From the NCBI GenBank assembly GCA_963768085.1, contig CAVYGO010000002.1, positions 62,001 to 126,000 on the forward strand: a stretch of DNA of 64,000 bases. The letters are read 5' to 3'. This stretch comes from Pukyongia sp963768085. GTDB taxonomy: Bacteria > Bacteroidota > Bacteroidia > Flavobacteriales > Flavobacteriaceae. This document shows, piece after piece, positions 45,736-54,864 of the stretch (position 1 is its first letter; each line of letters begins with the position of its first letter). The notes beneath the pieces are model-generated. The model searched no databases. It was not told the origin of the DNA and saw only the letters and a program-made list of their open reading frames with translations. A program made the translations under genes and the position numbers.

Positions 45736-46264
45736 CTACTGTATTACTTTAACCTCCACGCGACGGTTTAGCGCTCTACCTGCATCGGTATTATTAATTG
45801 CAACAGGATTCGATTCCCCTTTGCCATCCGCTTTTATTTTAGAAACATCTATATTCTGGTCTGCGAGCCATTGTTTCACAGCCTGCGCTCTTCTTCTGGA
45901 AAGATTTTCATTACAGGCATTATCACCTTCAGAATCGGGTATGTCCGATAATCTCGATTTGCAGGTTTTCATTGTTCTTTACAAAACTAGCCAGCTCGTT
46001 TAAAACGGGTTCCGACTCTTCCTTCGGTATGTCTTTTCCTGAATCGAAAAGGATACCATACAGATTAACAAAGGCCTTTCCTAAGATCTCCTCGCTCAGG
46101 AAGTTCTCATCTTCGGCCTCTTTTTCTTTTAAGATAAGTGTTATATCCTTTTCCTCTTCTCGTTTTAGTTCAAAAGCCTCACTGGCTTGTTCATACCCTT
46201 TGTGATCTGATTTGAAATGAACAAAAGCATCAAGGGACAATGAATTTAATTTTTCAATAGTGAG
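45736..46264 (-). pseudogene. OmpA-domain gene remnant: N-terminally truncated and frameshifted
   Basis: The upstream part reads LDAFVHFKSDHKGYEQASEA and then FVNLYGILFDSGKDIP, LQIEIIGHT. The frame then breaks at 45937-45939 (GGG on the plus strand) and resumes as DSEGDNACNENLSRRRAQAV, GRALNRRVEVKVIQ, which completes an OmpA_C peptidoglycan-binding domain. Removing one G repairs it. The open frame begins straight after the stop of the V-ATPase K gene with no ATG and no signal peptide, so the normal N-terminal part of such proteins is missing. It may be a leftover from insertion of the ATPase operon. The single base could also be a sequence error. Confidence 0.7.
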
Positions 46265-46276
46265 GCTTCTAGATTC

Positions 46277-46741
46277 TTACACTCCTGGCAGTCCTGTCAT
46301 AGTAAATATCATAACAAATAAGGCAACGGTTTCTACAACCCCTATGACCATTATGTATTTGGCGGTGTCTTGGGCACCGGATGCTATGGCGTCACAGGCA
46401 CGTGCCCCCGTTTTGCCCTGGAAGATAGCTGATCCGGCCATGGCAAGCCCTGCTACAAGGCCAATTATTATCTGCCACACATACGAATCAGGTGCGAGAT
46501 CAGCATTGGCAATGGCATTCTTCAAGATCATACCGTAGATAACCTGAGATAGGGGTGCCCCTACAAAAATTAACAAGGCTGTTGCAGCCTTTTGTCCATT
46601 TGTGATCATTTTTTTCCAGGCGCCAATTGCTGCCATACCGGCTATTCCGGTACCGATGGCCGATCCTATTGAAGCAATGCTTAAGGACATGCCCATATCC
46701 CCCAAGCCGGTTACTGTCGTTTGTAGTGCTATATCTATCAT
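46277..46741 (-). CDS. ntpK: V/A-type ATPase subunit K (rotor c-ring), probable sodium type
   Basis: The 154-residue proteolipid is a duplicated hairpin with four membrane spans. The ion site can be matched to Enterococcus NtpK: APLSQVIYG supplies Ser-Gln at the Thr64-Gln65 positions, AIFQGKTG supplies the Gln110 position, and IGVVETVALF the Glu139 position. The presence of these polar ligands suggests Na+ rather than H+ transport. It is the last intact gene of the ATPase operon, 24 bases after subunit I. Confidence 0.9.
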   Translation of the reverse strand: MIDIALQTTVTGLGDMGMSLSIASIGSAIGTGIAGMAAIGAWKKMITNGQKAATALLIFVGAPLSQVIYGMILKNAIANADLAPDSYVWQIIIGLVAGLAMAGSAIFQGKTGARACDAIASGAQDTAKYIMVIGVVETVALFVMIFTMTGLPGV

Positions 46742-46765
46742 GCTATTCGAGTTTAAGATTTTTAT

Positions 46766-48598
46766 CTATTTGTTAGTTGATTTGTGATTATTGGGATATT
46801 CAAGAGTTTTAAGTTTAAAAGGTCTATAGGCCTCTCCGGAAAACTGTAATCCCAGATGCCCTGCGAATTCGAGCATATTTAGGCGGATGCCGTGTACCAT
46901 TACAGCCATCAGGGCCAGGGCGATATTTAACCCGTGCCCTAGTAGTAGAGCTATTGACGCCACCAGGATTTCGAGAATATTCAGGTAACCAAAACCATTG
47001 GGAACGATCATGTTGTTGAAACTTGAAGCTACAGCTGCTGTTGCCATACCAACGGCAAATAACCTTACGTAAGACACGATGTCGGAAAAGCCACTGATCA
47101 GGCTAAGAGGTAGATTAGCTATTGACAATAGCATACTTTTTACAAAGCTTTTGCTTTCGAAAGAGAATAGGGCCACCAATAATGCTCCTCCAATCATCAG
47201 CCATGTGCTCCAGTACGGCATGGGAATACCCAGCACCAGTTGTTCAGTAATAAAAAATAGTGCCCAAACCAGCGCAATCCAGCCTACTTCGCTTAGCGCT
47301 TTGAGTGAATTGATAAACTGCACCAGCTTTATTCCGTGTGCGATTGTAATATGAAGAGCCCCTATCAAAAAGGAGAAGTGCATCATAAAATTTATATTGT
47401 CAACACCAAAACTTGCCACGTTATCGATCACCAGGCTGTTCAAGACCGGCAATGCGGCAATTGTTTCGGAACCAAAGTATGTACCACTGATTACTCCCCA
47501 GACTATGGTCGCTCCACTCAATACATAAACCAAAAAGAGGGCGGCTTTTGGTAGTTTTTTACGCATCAACATAGCCAGTATGAGGAAAATAACCCCGTAG
47601 CCTGCATCACCAACCAGCATAGCAAAGAAGAGTGCAAAGGCAATTAAAAAGTATATCGACACATCCACTTCCTTGTACCCTGGTACAATATCAATGAACT
47701 TCATCACTGGGTCGATGATAGATACCCATTTGGGGTTTTTAATATACACAGGAACCGCTTCAGAGTTTTCAGGTTCGTTTATTACGTATCCCCAATCTTC
47801 CTTTTCGGCCAGTTGTTTAAAGGAGCCCACCGCATCAACAGGGATATACCCCTTGAGATATTTGATGCACCCCCCAACATCACCCATACCCTCGGCGGCC
47901 TGTTGCATCTTTAGCCGGTCCTTCAGGTATTCACGGTAAACCTCAAGGTCTGGTAGTCTCTTTGATCTCGTCCTTATGAATTGTTTTGTCTCCCGATTGA
48001 TGCGAGCTGCCTTCTCAAGATTTACCCTAACCTCGCCGATACCGAGCACCGGAGGATAAACTTCTTTCAAATTCAATTTTTCATCTTCCGAACGCCCGAC
48101 CAGGATAATGGGGGTTTTACCTTTCTTCTCATCTAAATAAATGACGTCGTGGCTTCCAGTAACAGAGGAAGGGAGTTCTTGGTCAATCATGTACAGTCGC
48201 AGGTAGAGACCTTTGCTTCTTAAATAATCAAGGTCATGAATATTAAATTTTTCACCCCAGGTTGAATAAAACTGAAGAGCCTGCTGTTGTTCAATGATCT
48301 GCTTTTCTGAGTCTTGTAGTTTTTTTTCGGCTTCAAGAACACGCTCCACCAACTCCTTAGGGTCATAAAGGGGTTCTGAATGGACTGGTTGTTCCTTTTC
48401 TTTACCATCATACGAGTTGATTATGGCTATGGCGCGTTCGGCATTTTTCAAATGCTCTTCATGTACCCCCACCTGCTCACTATCTGATGTTCTTATGTCC
48501 TGAATATCAACGACACCGAGTTTCCCAAGCAATTGTACGGTATCATCCACCTTCGAAGAGAGGGTAAAAATAATCAGTTCTTTCATCCTTACAATCAT
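46766..48598 (-). CDS. ntpI: V/A-type ATPase subunit I (membrane stator)
   Basis: The 610-residue protein has an N-terminal cytoplasmic stalk of about 290 residues with coiled-coil parts and a C-terminal membrane domain of about eight spans. FFAMLVGDAGYGVIF near residue 320 and SDIVSYVRLFAVGMATAAVA near 510 are typical; the arginine in YVRLF is the essential ion-path residue. It forms the half-channels next to the K ring. It begins MIVRMKELIIF, usual for the family, and overlaps the D gene by four bases. Confidence 0.93.
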   Translation of the reverse strand: MIVRMKELIIFTLSSKVDDTVQLLGKLGVVDIQDIRTSDSEQVGVHEEHLKNAERAIAIINSYDGKEKEQPVHSEPLYDPKELVERVLEAEKKLQDSEKQIIEQQQALQFYSTWGEKFNIHDLDYLRSKGLYLRLYMIDQELPSSVTGSHDVIYLDEKKGKTPIILVGRSEDEKLNLKEVYPPVLGIGEVRVNLEKAARINRETKQFIRTRSKRLPDLEVYREYLKDRLKMQQAAEGMGDVGGCIKYLKGYIPVDAVGSFKQLAEKEDWGYVINEPENSEAVPVYIKNPKWVSIIDPVMKFIDIVPGYKEVDVSIYFLIAFALFFAMLVGDAGYGVIFLILAMLMRKKLPKAALFLVYVLSGATIVWGVISGTYFGSETIAALPVLNSLVIDNVASFGVDNINFMMHFSFLIGALHITIAHGIKLVQFINSLKALSEVGWIALVWALFFITEQLVLGIPMPYWSTWLMIGGALLVALFSFESKSFVKSMLLSIANLPLSLISGFSDIVSYVRLFAVGMATAAVASSFNNMIVPNGFGYLNILEILVASIALLLGHGLNIALALMAVMVHGIRLNMLEFAGHLGLQFSGEAYRPFKLKTLEYPNNHKSTNK

Positions 48599-49206
48599 AG
48601 GGTAGCAGGTTTTTCCTGTTTTTTCTTTTTAACCAATTTAGCACAACCGGTCGCAAGGCGCTCAACATCACCTAGATAGATCTGTATCTTTCGAATATTA
48701 TTCATGGTTTCCGGGATAAACACCTCTTTTAACGCATTTTTCATCCGCCTTGCTTCTGCCAATTCTTCAATAAGGGCATCGAGGTTACGCTGCTCCACAT
48801 CGATCATACTAAGGTTGCTTTTTTGATCCTTTAACACGACTACTGCAGCATCCACCCAAAGTGGAGTTAAAAGTAGGTCTATCTCTATTTCTTTAAATTT
48901 GACTTCCTCGAGAGTCTCAATGGATACACCGGCGATTTCGCTTTTGGTGATTATTTCTTCTTCAACCTCGACAAGGCTTTTGAGTTCAACTTTTTCTTCC
49001 GCCATAACTGATACCCAAGGACGTGTACTTTCGTTTGTCTTCCTGATTTCCTCTTTAAGGCGTGTAATATTGTCCTCTATACGCTGAACCACTTCCTTCA
49101 GCTGCTGTTCCTTCATTTCGAATACCGGCAGGGCAATATGATATTCCCTGAGCTCGGCTTTGAGAGCTGCAAGCGTATTCTTATTCATTAGAATCTTTTC
49201 AGCCAT
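48595..49206 (-). CDS. ntpD: V/A-type ATPase subunit D (central rotor shaft)
   Basis: The 203-residue, largely helical protein carries long coiled-coil N- and C-terminal helices (KNTLAALKAELREYHIALPV; RRMKNALKEVFIPETMNNIRKI). The latter is the family signature. It rotates inside the A3B3 head and links to the c-ring. It overlaps the DUF2764 gene by one base and subunit I by four, so the genes are translationally coupled. Confidence 0.9.
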   Translation of the reverse strand: MAEKILMNKNTLAALKAELREYHIALPVFEMKEQQLKEVVQRIEDNITRLKEEIRKTNESTRPWVSVMAEEKVELKSLVEVEEEIITKSEIAGVSIETLEEVKFKEIEIDLLLTPLWVDAAVVVLKDQKSNLSMIDVEQRNLDALIEELAEARRMKNALKEVFIPETMNNIRKIQIYLGDVERLATGCAKLVKKKKQEKPATL

Positions 49207-49778
49207 CAGCTCTGTAAATTAGTGGTTTCAACAAAGATCTCGTATCCTTTATTTGGGTCGAAGCTCCATAGCCTGAGTAAAAGCATCAGCTTAAGCTTGT
49301 AGGCTACCAGGGCGGAAAAATCGGAAAAATGCATGGAAGAGAGCGCTTCAATTCTGTCCCATTGTAGTTCCAATATCCTGATTTCTTCTTCCAGTGGGTT
49401 TCCGGTTTTAATTGGTGATGGCAATCTTTCGATTGCGATGGGATCGTCCGCTTCTCTCCGGGCAATACGAAGTAGTTTTAATTCATCTCTAAGACCAGCC
49501 ACATAACTGGAAAAACCAGCGAGTAATGGTAAGTCGGCATTAACTAAAGTATCCTTGTGGAGTTGATCCAATGTGATTTCCTTGAAAAAATTAGTTCTTT
49601 GCGGGCTTAAATATTTTGCCGCCTCAATATCAAGTAACCGATCCAGAGTAAGGTCACCCATTCCGTGATCGGAATATTTCCTGAGGCAATCAGACACTGC
49701 CATTTTGCTTTCTTCACTAGCGTTGAAAGTAAGGTAGGGGAGGCTGGTCATCAAGTATTCAAGGTCACCACTAATCAT
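49206..49778 (-). CDS. DUF2764 protein, V-ATPase operon-associated
   Basis: The 190-residue protein starts with YLMTSLPYLTF and has NPLEEEIRILELQWDRIEAL and LLLRLWSFDPNKGYEIF in the C-terminal half. It belongs to DUF2764, found in Bacteroidota ATPase operons next to subunit E. It lies where subunit C would be expected and may serve as a C-like linker between rotor and membrane ring; that role is inferred from position. It is soluble and mostly helical. Confidence 0.8.
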   Translation of the reverse strand: MISGDLEYLMTSLPYLTFNASEESKMAVSDCLRKYSDHGMGDLTLDRLLDIEAAKYLSPQRTNFFKEITLDQLHKDTLVNADLPLLAGFSSYVAGLRDELKLLRIARREADDPIAIERLPSPIKTGNPLEEEIRILELQWDRIEALSSMHFSDFSALVAYKLKLMLLLRLWSFDPNKGYEIFVETTNLQS

Positions 49779-49781
49779 CGA

Positions 49782-50372
49782 TTAACTTTTGTTGATTATT
49801 TCAAGCCAGCTTGAGCTGAGTTGTGCTTTTAACACTTCACTTACGGACTCTGGATTAATATGGTACTTCCAGCCTTCGTCTATCTTGCTAATTGTAATAC
49901 TTTTCGAAAGTGTTCCTTCTACATTGCTATTTACGAGTGTATCGGACGACCGTAGTTTTTCCAGTATATATCCTTTGAGCTCTTTCATCAGGTCTTCGGA
50001 TAATTGAAGTTCGACACCGCTTCCAATATTTTCCAGGACTACGGCGATCGCTCTTTTAACGGCATCAGGTTTGAATTGGGACGTCACTTCCTGCTCAAGC
50101 ACATTTCCCAATAGTTTCAATAAATCGTTTTGCAGGGTAATGGTGACATTTCTTGCAGCCTGCCTAAGGGCACTCTTTCCTTTTTCCAGGGTTTGCTGCG
50201 CCTGTACTTCGGCTTCATCACGCATATTGTCGCATTCGGCCTTGCTTTCAGAAAGAAATTTAGCTGCTTCTTGACGCGCTGCTTCTTCTATGCCCGCCGC
50301 TTCCTTTTCGGCTGCCTCAATAGCTTCGGTCTTCAGGCTGGATATCAGTTTATCTAAAGTTTTTTCGCTCAT
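49782..50372 (-). CDS. ntpE: V/A-type ATPase subunit E (peripheral stalk)
   Basis: The 196-residue protein has a long N-terminal charged helix (EAIEAAEKEAAGIEEAARQE) and a C-terminal globular part, the usual layout of subunit E. It is part of the peripheral stalk that holds the A3B3 head. Its normal partner, subunit G/H, has no recognisable gene in this operon. It overlaps the B gene by four bases. Confidence 0.88.
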   Translation of the reverse strand: MSEKTLDKLISSLKTEAIEAAEKEAAGIEEAARQEAAKFLSESKAECDNMRDEAEVQAQQTLEKGKSALRQAARNVTITLQNDLLKLLGNVLEQEVTSQFKPDAVKRAIAVVLENIGSGVELQLSEDLMKELKGYILEKLRSSDTLVNSNVEGTLSKSITISKIDEGWKYHINPESVSEVLKAQLSSSWLEIINKS

Positions 50373-51697
50373 ACATTTGCATTTTTTAGGATTAGAAACG
50401 CACCATCCTCCGGCCAGTAAGTCTCTTTCAGTTTTGTCGAAAGGTTCACTTCTTCCTTTTTAAAATACTTGGCCAGTATGTCCCAGCAAAGGTCAAGTGC
50501 GTCTTCCAATTCCAGATTTCTGAAAGGGTCCATGAGTTCTTTCTGAAAGGTCTTACGGTAGTCCAGCAGGCGCAATGAATAATCGTCCTTTACTGAACCA
50601 AACTTTTGCGCCTTGACCCGTTCTTCCGATTCGGAGAGTAGTCTTGCCATGGCATTCATGATGGAACGGTGGTCTGGACGCGTTTTATCATTAACCTGTT
50701 GCTTTAGGCGGCTCAGGGATCCAAAAAGCCTAAGATAGCCGTCCTTCATAAAGAATTGTCCTTCGGTGATGTAACCGGTATTATCAGGCACTGGATGGGT
50801 TACGTCATCCATGGTAGTAACACCGAGAATGGTAAGACTGCCTGCTCCATCTATATCCGCGGCTTTTTCGTATCGGCTGGCTAATTGCGAATACAAGTCG
50901 CCCGGATATCCCTGATTTGCAGGGATCTGATCCTGGGCATTAGCCAATTGTCGCAGGTAGTCCGACCATTGGGTCATATCGGACAGCAAAACGAATACTT
51001 TCTTACCCTGCAAGGCAAACTGCTCACCAACCGCCAGAGCTAGGTCGGGAACCATCAGTCCTTCAACGATAGGATCCCTGTGGGTGTGAATGAACATAAT
51101 TGTTTTCTCAAGGCTTCCCGCATCCTCCACCCGATCCCTGAAGTAATGGTATTCATCATATTTAAGTCCCACACCGCCAATAATGATCACATCCGCGTCG
51201 GTTTGTGTTGCAATGTTAGCGAGCAGTCGGTTATAGGGCTCTCCCGCCTTGGCGAAGATGGGTATTTTTTGTGATTGTACTAGCGTATTGAACACGTCGA
51301 TCATGGGAACCCCGGTTCTGATCATGCTCTTTGGTATTAGTCGTTTAACCGGGTTTATGGAGGGTCCTGCTATTCGGATCTGGTCGGCCATAAGTTTAGG
51401 ACCATTGTCGATTGGCCTTCCATTACCCGCATATATCCTGCCCAGCATGTTTTCTGAAAAACCAACCTGCATCGGTTTTCCAAGAAACCGAACTTTACAA
51501 TCTGTGGAAAGTCCGAATCCACCGCCAAACAACTGAAGGGTAACTTCATCTCCGTTAAGGGCGATAACCTGTGCCAAAGAGCGCTCGCCGTCGGGATAAA
51601 TGATCTCGGCAAGTTCTTTGTTGTGAACCCCCTTAGCTTTAATGCTCATGATGGCTCGGCCAATACTATCTATATTCTCATACGTCTTGAGTAGCAT
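50369..51697 (-). CDS. ntpB: V/A-type ATPase subunit B
   Basis: The 442-residue non-catalytic head subunit resembles subunit A but lacks a working P-loop. RTGVPMIDVFNTLVQSQKIP and FAKAGEPYNRLLANIATQ stand in that region, and VLLSDMTQWSDYLRQLANAQ and YPGDLYSQLASRYEKA are typical of B. It forms the A3B3 hexamer. Its start lies 20 bases inside the end of the A gene, so the two are tightly coupled. Confidence 0.95.
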   Translation of the reverse strand: MLLKTYENIDSIGRAIMSIKAKGVHNKELAEIIYPDGERSLAQVIALNGDEVTLQLFGGGFGLSTDCKVRFLGKPMQVGFSENMLGRIYAGNGRPIDNGPKLMADQIRIAGPSINPVKRLIPKSMIRTGVPMIDVFNTLVQSQKIPIFAKAGEPYNRLLANIATQTDADVIIIGGVGLKYDEYHYFRDRVEDAGSLEKTIMFIHTHRDPIVEGLMVPDLALAVGEQFALQGKKVFVLLSDMTQWSDYLRQLANAQDQIPANQGYPGDLYSQLASRYEKAADIDGAGSLTILGVTTMDDVTHPVPDNTGYITEGQFFMKDGYLRLFGSLSRLKQQVNDKTRPDHRSIMNAMARLLSESEERVKAQKFGSVKDDYSLRLLDYRKTFQKELMDPFRNLELEDALDLCWDILAKYFKKEEVNLSTKLKETYWPEDGAFLILKNANV

Positions 51698-53423
51698 GTT
51701 CCATTTGTTTAATTAGCTTGAGCAGCGTATTCTTTAGTTTAATAAAATCCTCTGAATCCGGTTTGAGATAATTCCAGTCCAGAAATGACTGTCGAAGAAA
51801 ATTGAAATGTGATCTAATTCCCCGCTTACCTTGAATAGCTACTGGGGCATCCACCACTTTTTTGACCATATCGAACATCATTAGAAGACGCTCGGGATAA
51901 GTTACCCCGTCTACTTCATGAAAACTGTTTTGTTGAAGGAATACAGCATCAACCAGTTCAGACTTTTGATAGGTTATAAAAGATTCGTCTGTTATTCCTC
52001 GCTCTCCCATGAGCAATATGTTTGAGGATATGGCTTTACCCTGGCGCAGCAGTTCCAGCAGACCGCTAACCTCATCCTGCTTTAAGAGGGAGGGGTATTT
52101 GGAATTACTGTCGATACGGTCTATAGCCGGATATTTTCGCGCATCTGACAGCGCCCTGGAAAGTCCCCAAAACGCACCTGTGCTCAAAAGCGTGGCCTGA
52201 GTAACCGGCTCATCAAAATTACCTCCGGCTGGCGATACCGTACCAATAATCGATAGCGAACCGCGCTTACCATCCTTCAAAAGTTCAACCCCGGCCCGAT
52301 CGTAGAAGGCCGAGATAAGCGTTGAAATGTACATGGGGAACGCCTCGGGACCAGGAATCTCTTCCTTTCGTCCTGATGTTTCTCTTAAGGCCTGAGCCCA
52401 GCGAGAAGTTGAATCTGCAAGGATCAGCACTTTAAGCCCCTGTTTGCGGTAATATTCACCTACTGCCGTAGCCATATATACAGAAGCTTCACGAGCTGCC
52501 ACCGGCATGGATGAAGTGTTCCCGACAATATAGGTGCGGTCCATCAATGATTTTCCAGTTCGTGGATCGATTAGATTGGGAAAGCCTTTAAAAACCTCTA
52601 CAGCTTCACCGGCCCGTTCACCACAAGCGGCTATTATCACCACGTCTGTATCCGAATGACGCGCGAGGCTCTGTTGCAGCACTGTTTTTCCAGCTCCAAA
52701 AGGACCCGGATTACAAGCCGTACCGCCAAAAGCGATAGGGAAGAGGGCATCGATGATACGGATTCCAGTGGGCATAGGTTCGGTAGGTATTGAACGCCGA
52801 TAGAATGGCATTGGTTTCTTTATCGGCCAATCGAATGCCATTTGTAGATTATGTCTGCTTCCCCCGTTGTCTTCTATTATGGCAATCGTATCCTGTACTG
52901 TGTAATCTCCTTTCGGAGCAATTTCAATTATACTGAATTCCCCGCTAAGTGTAAACGGAACGAAGATGTTATGCCGGAACAACTTCTCCGGCACATGTCC
53001 CAAAATATCTCCTCCTGTCACCTTGTCTCCTTGTTTGATGGTAGGGGTAAATTTCCATTTGGTTTTCAAATTGAGAGGACTTACTTCCATTCCTCGCTCC
53101 AGGAACCAATGGTTCTCTGCCAGGTCGTATAGTGGGTTTTGGAGTCCGTCGGTTACGGACCCAAGGATTCCTGGACCTAATTTGACCGAAAGGGGAATGC
53201 CGGTAAATGAGATGGGGTCACCTACTTTCATCCATTCTGTGGTTTCGAATACCTGTAGATTGGCAATGCCGCCCGGTTTAACATCGATAACTTCAGATTT
53301 CAACCGGGTGTTATCCTCAAGAATTATGTAGGCAACCTCTCCGTTGGTAACCGGACCGTTGCTTATCCTGGCTCCAACTAAAGATTCGTTTACGCTTATA
53401 ACGTGACCTTGGGTTTTATTCAT
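51678..53423 (-). CDS. ntpA: V/A-type ATPase catalytic subunit A
   Basis: The 581-residue ATP-hydrolysing subunit has the P-loop GPFGAGKTVLQQSLARHS near residue 230, the catalytic acid region AACGERAGEAVEVFKGFPNL, and LADSTSRWAQALRE, plus the A-type insertion (non-homologous region) at about residues 115-190. Order and length fit bacterial V/A-ATPase. It follows the universal stress gene after 14 bases and is the first ATPase gene of the operon. Confidence 0.96.
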   Translation of the reverse strand: MNKTQGHVISVNESLVGARISNGPVTNGEVAYIILEDNTRLKSEVIDVKPGGIANLQVFETTEWMKVGDPISFTGIPLSVKLGPGILGSVTDGLQNPLYDLAENHWFLERGMEVSPLNLKTKWKFTPTIKQGDKVTGGDILGHVPEKLFRHNIFVPFTLSGEFSIIEIAPKGDYTVQDTIAIIEDNGGSRHNLQMAFDWPIKKPMPFYRRSIPTEPMPTGIRIIDALFPIAFGGTACNPGPFGAGKTVLQQSLARHSDTDVVIIAACGERAGEAVEVFKGFPNLIDPRTGKSLMDRTYIVGNTSSMPVAAREASVYMATAVGEYYRKQGLKVLILADSTSRWAQALRETSGRKEEIPGPEAFPMYISTLISAFYDRAGVELLKDGKRGSLSIIGTVSPAGGNFDEPVTQATLLSTGAFWGLSRALSDARKYPAIDRIDSNSKYPSLLKQDEVSGLLELLRQGKAISSNILLMGERGITDESFITYQKSELVDAVFLQQNSFHEVDGVTYPERLLMMFDMVKKVVDAPVAIQGKRGIRSHFNFLRQSFLDWNYLKPDSEDFIKLKNTLLKLIKQMEHATQDV

Positions 53424-53437
53424 ACCGGATACTACTT

Positions 53438-54580
53438 TCAGTGGTGCCGAAGTTTTCGAACCTCATCCTCTACTTTAGCATACCACATATGTTCCTTAAT
53501 CTCCAGTCCGCGTTTTCGGTATTGTTCTGCTTTTTCTTTGTTTTTTAGTTTTTCATAAACATTGGCAATACCAAAATAGGCCGGAATGTGCATGCTACTG
53601 ATACTCAGACAATCCTTGAAGTGCATAACAGCTTCTTCGTAATACCCATTTTCGGATAGTTCGACAGCAGTTTTGTATAATGTATCCAGATCAGTTATAT
53701 CAGTATCGATATTAAGATTAATCACATTCTCCGATTTCAGTGTTAGAAAACTGGTAGGCACATCGCGTATTACCTTTTCAGTAACACTTCCCACAAAGTA
53801 TCGCTCAAGTCCTGTTCGTCCCGCTGTTCCCATGATAAGCAGATCGGTATCCTGCTCTTCAATTATTCGGGTAATCTCGTCGGCAGGCTTTCCTTCGGTT
53901 GACAATTTTTGCCAATCGAGGTCATCGAGATTAAAATCCTCAAGGAAGGTGTTAAAACTCTTCTCATGTTGGTTCAGGCGTAGCTGACGCTCTTCTTCCC
54001 GGTCTTTTGGAGTATATAGCCAATGTGGGGTATCGGCCTGGCAAACACCAAGAACCGTTAGTTGGGCATTGAATTTTCTACTGATCGTCATGGCATTCCT
54101 TAGGGCGCGTTCCGAAGCGCTTGAGAAATCCACAGGACACAAAATGCGTTTTATATCAAGGCTTTTCCCGGGTGCTATAACCAACACAGGTTTCTCACTC
54201 CTCTGGATAATTCTAAAAGTGGTTAGGCCTAATCTGGATTTGGACGACTTGGGGATATTCCCTGCCCCCACCAGTATGATATTGGCATTGGTGTCTATCG
54301 CTGCCTTGACAATTCCCTCGTACGGAGAACCAAAGTTGATGAGGTAGTCCTTGACGTCTATACCCTCTTTACGTAGTCTACTGACTTTGGCCTCGAGCTT
54401 TTCTTCAACTTTCTTTCGGGCATGAGCTCTCAAATTGTCGTCAAGAATGTCATCCGGCAAAACATGCATGGGTATAATAGTCGAATCGAAGACAGAGGAG
54501 ATCTTTTTCGCCATGCTCTCAACGTCCTTGGAAACCGCACTAAAATCATCTGCCCACAAAATTTTTTCAAGTAATTTCAT
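53438..54580 (-). CDS. tandem universal stress protein with C-terminal TPR region
   Basis: The 380-residue protein has two UspA domains. The second has the ATP-binding loop MGTAGRTGLERYFVGSVTEKV and the strand ILCPVDFSSASERAL. The first has ILWADDFSAVS and VGAGNIPKSSKSRLGL. A TPR-like tail of about residues 300-375 (LSENGYYEEAVMHFKDCLSI, YFGIANVYEKLKNKEKAEQY) suggests a protein contact. It is the first gene of the ATPase operon and may regulate or assemble the enzyme, which is an inference from context. Confidence 0.85.
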   Translation of the reverse strand: MKLLEKILWADDFSAVSKDVESMAKKISSVFDSTIIPMHVLPDDILDDNLRAHARKKVEEKLEAKVSRLRKEGIDVKDYLINFGSPYEGIVKAAIDTNANIILVGAGNIPKSSKSRLGLTTFRIIQRSEKPVLVIAPGKSLDIKRILCPVDFSSASERALRNAMTISRKFNAQLTVLGVCQADTPHWLYTPKDREEERQLRLNQHEKSFNTFLEDFNLDDLDWQKLSTEGKPADEITRIIEEQDTDLLIMGTAGRTGLERYFVGSVTEKVIRDVPTSFLTLKSENVINLNIDTDITDLDTLYKTAVELSENGYYEEAVMHFKDCLSISSMHIPAYFGIANVYEKLKNKEKAEQYRKRGLEIKEHMWYAKVEDEVRKLRHH

Positions 54581-54654
54581 ATGGTATCAATTAGTTATTT
54601 TTTTAAGAATAAATAGTAACAAAATACATGTATTGTGCATTCTTTAATATTGCC

Positions 54655-54662
54655 CAAATATA
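54655..54662 (-). promoter_or_regulatory. -7 box TAtaTTTG for the USP-ATPase operon
   Basis: CAAATATA on the plus strand reads TATATTTG on the minus strand, 74 bases before the ATG at 54580. It is the only such box in the A+T-rich spacer facing the operon. No -33 TTG at normal spacing was seen. Confidence 0.45.
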
Positions 54663-54778
54663 GGCAAAGGTGATACGATTCTGAAATGATAACCGTCATG
54701 ATTTTTGTTAAAATAACACGAACTTTAATTTGATATAATTTAACCACACTATTGGCTTCTGCGAATGGTTTAAAACAG

Positions 54779-54809
54779 TTGCAGATTAGTTAATCAATAC
54801 TTATCTTTG
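54779..54809 (+). promoter_or_regulatory. promoter of the plus-strand universal stress gene
   Basis: TTG (54779-54781), a 20-base spacer and TATCTTTG (54802-54809) form a near-consensus Bacteroidota promoter. The ATG follows at 54865, leaving a leader of about 50 bases. The 284-base spacer therefore carries divergent promoters for two stress-protein genes. Confidence 0.65.
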
Positions 54810-54864
54810 AATAGACCCAAAGAGGTAGCCTGCAATAGAATTTTCATTTAATTCAACAGTTACT

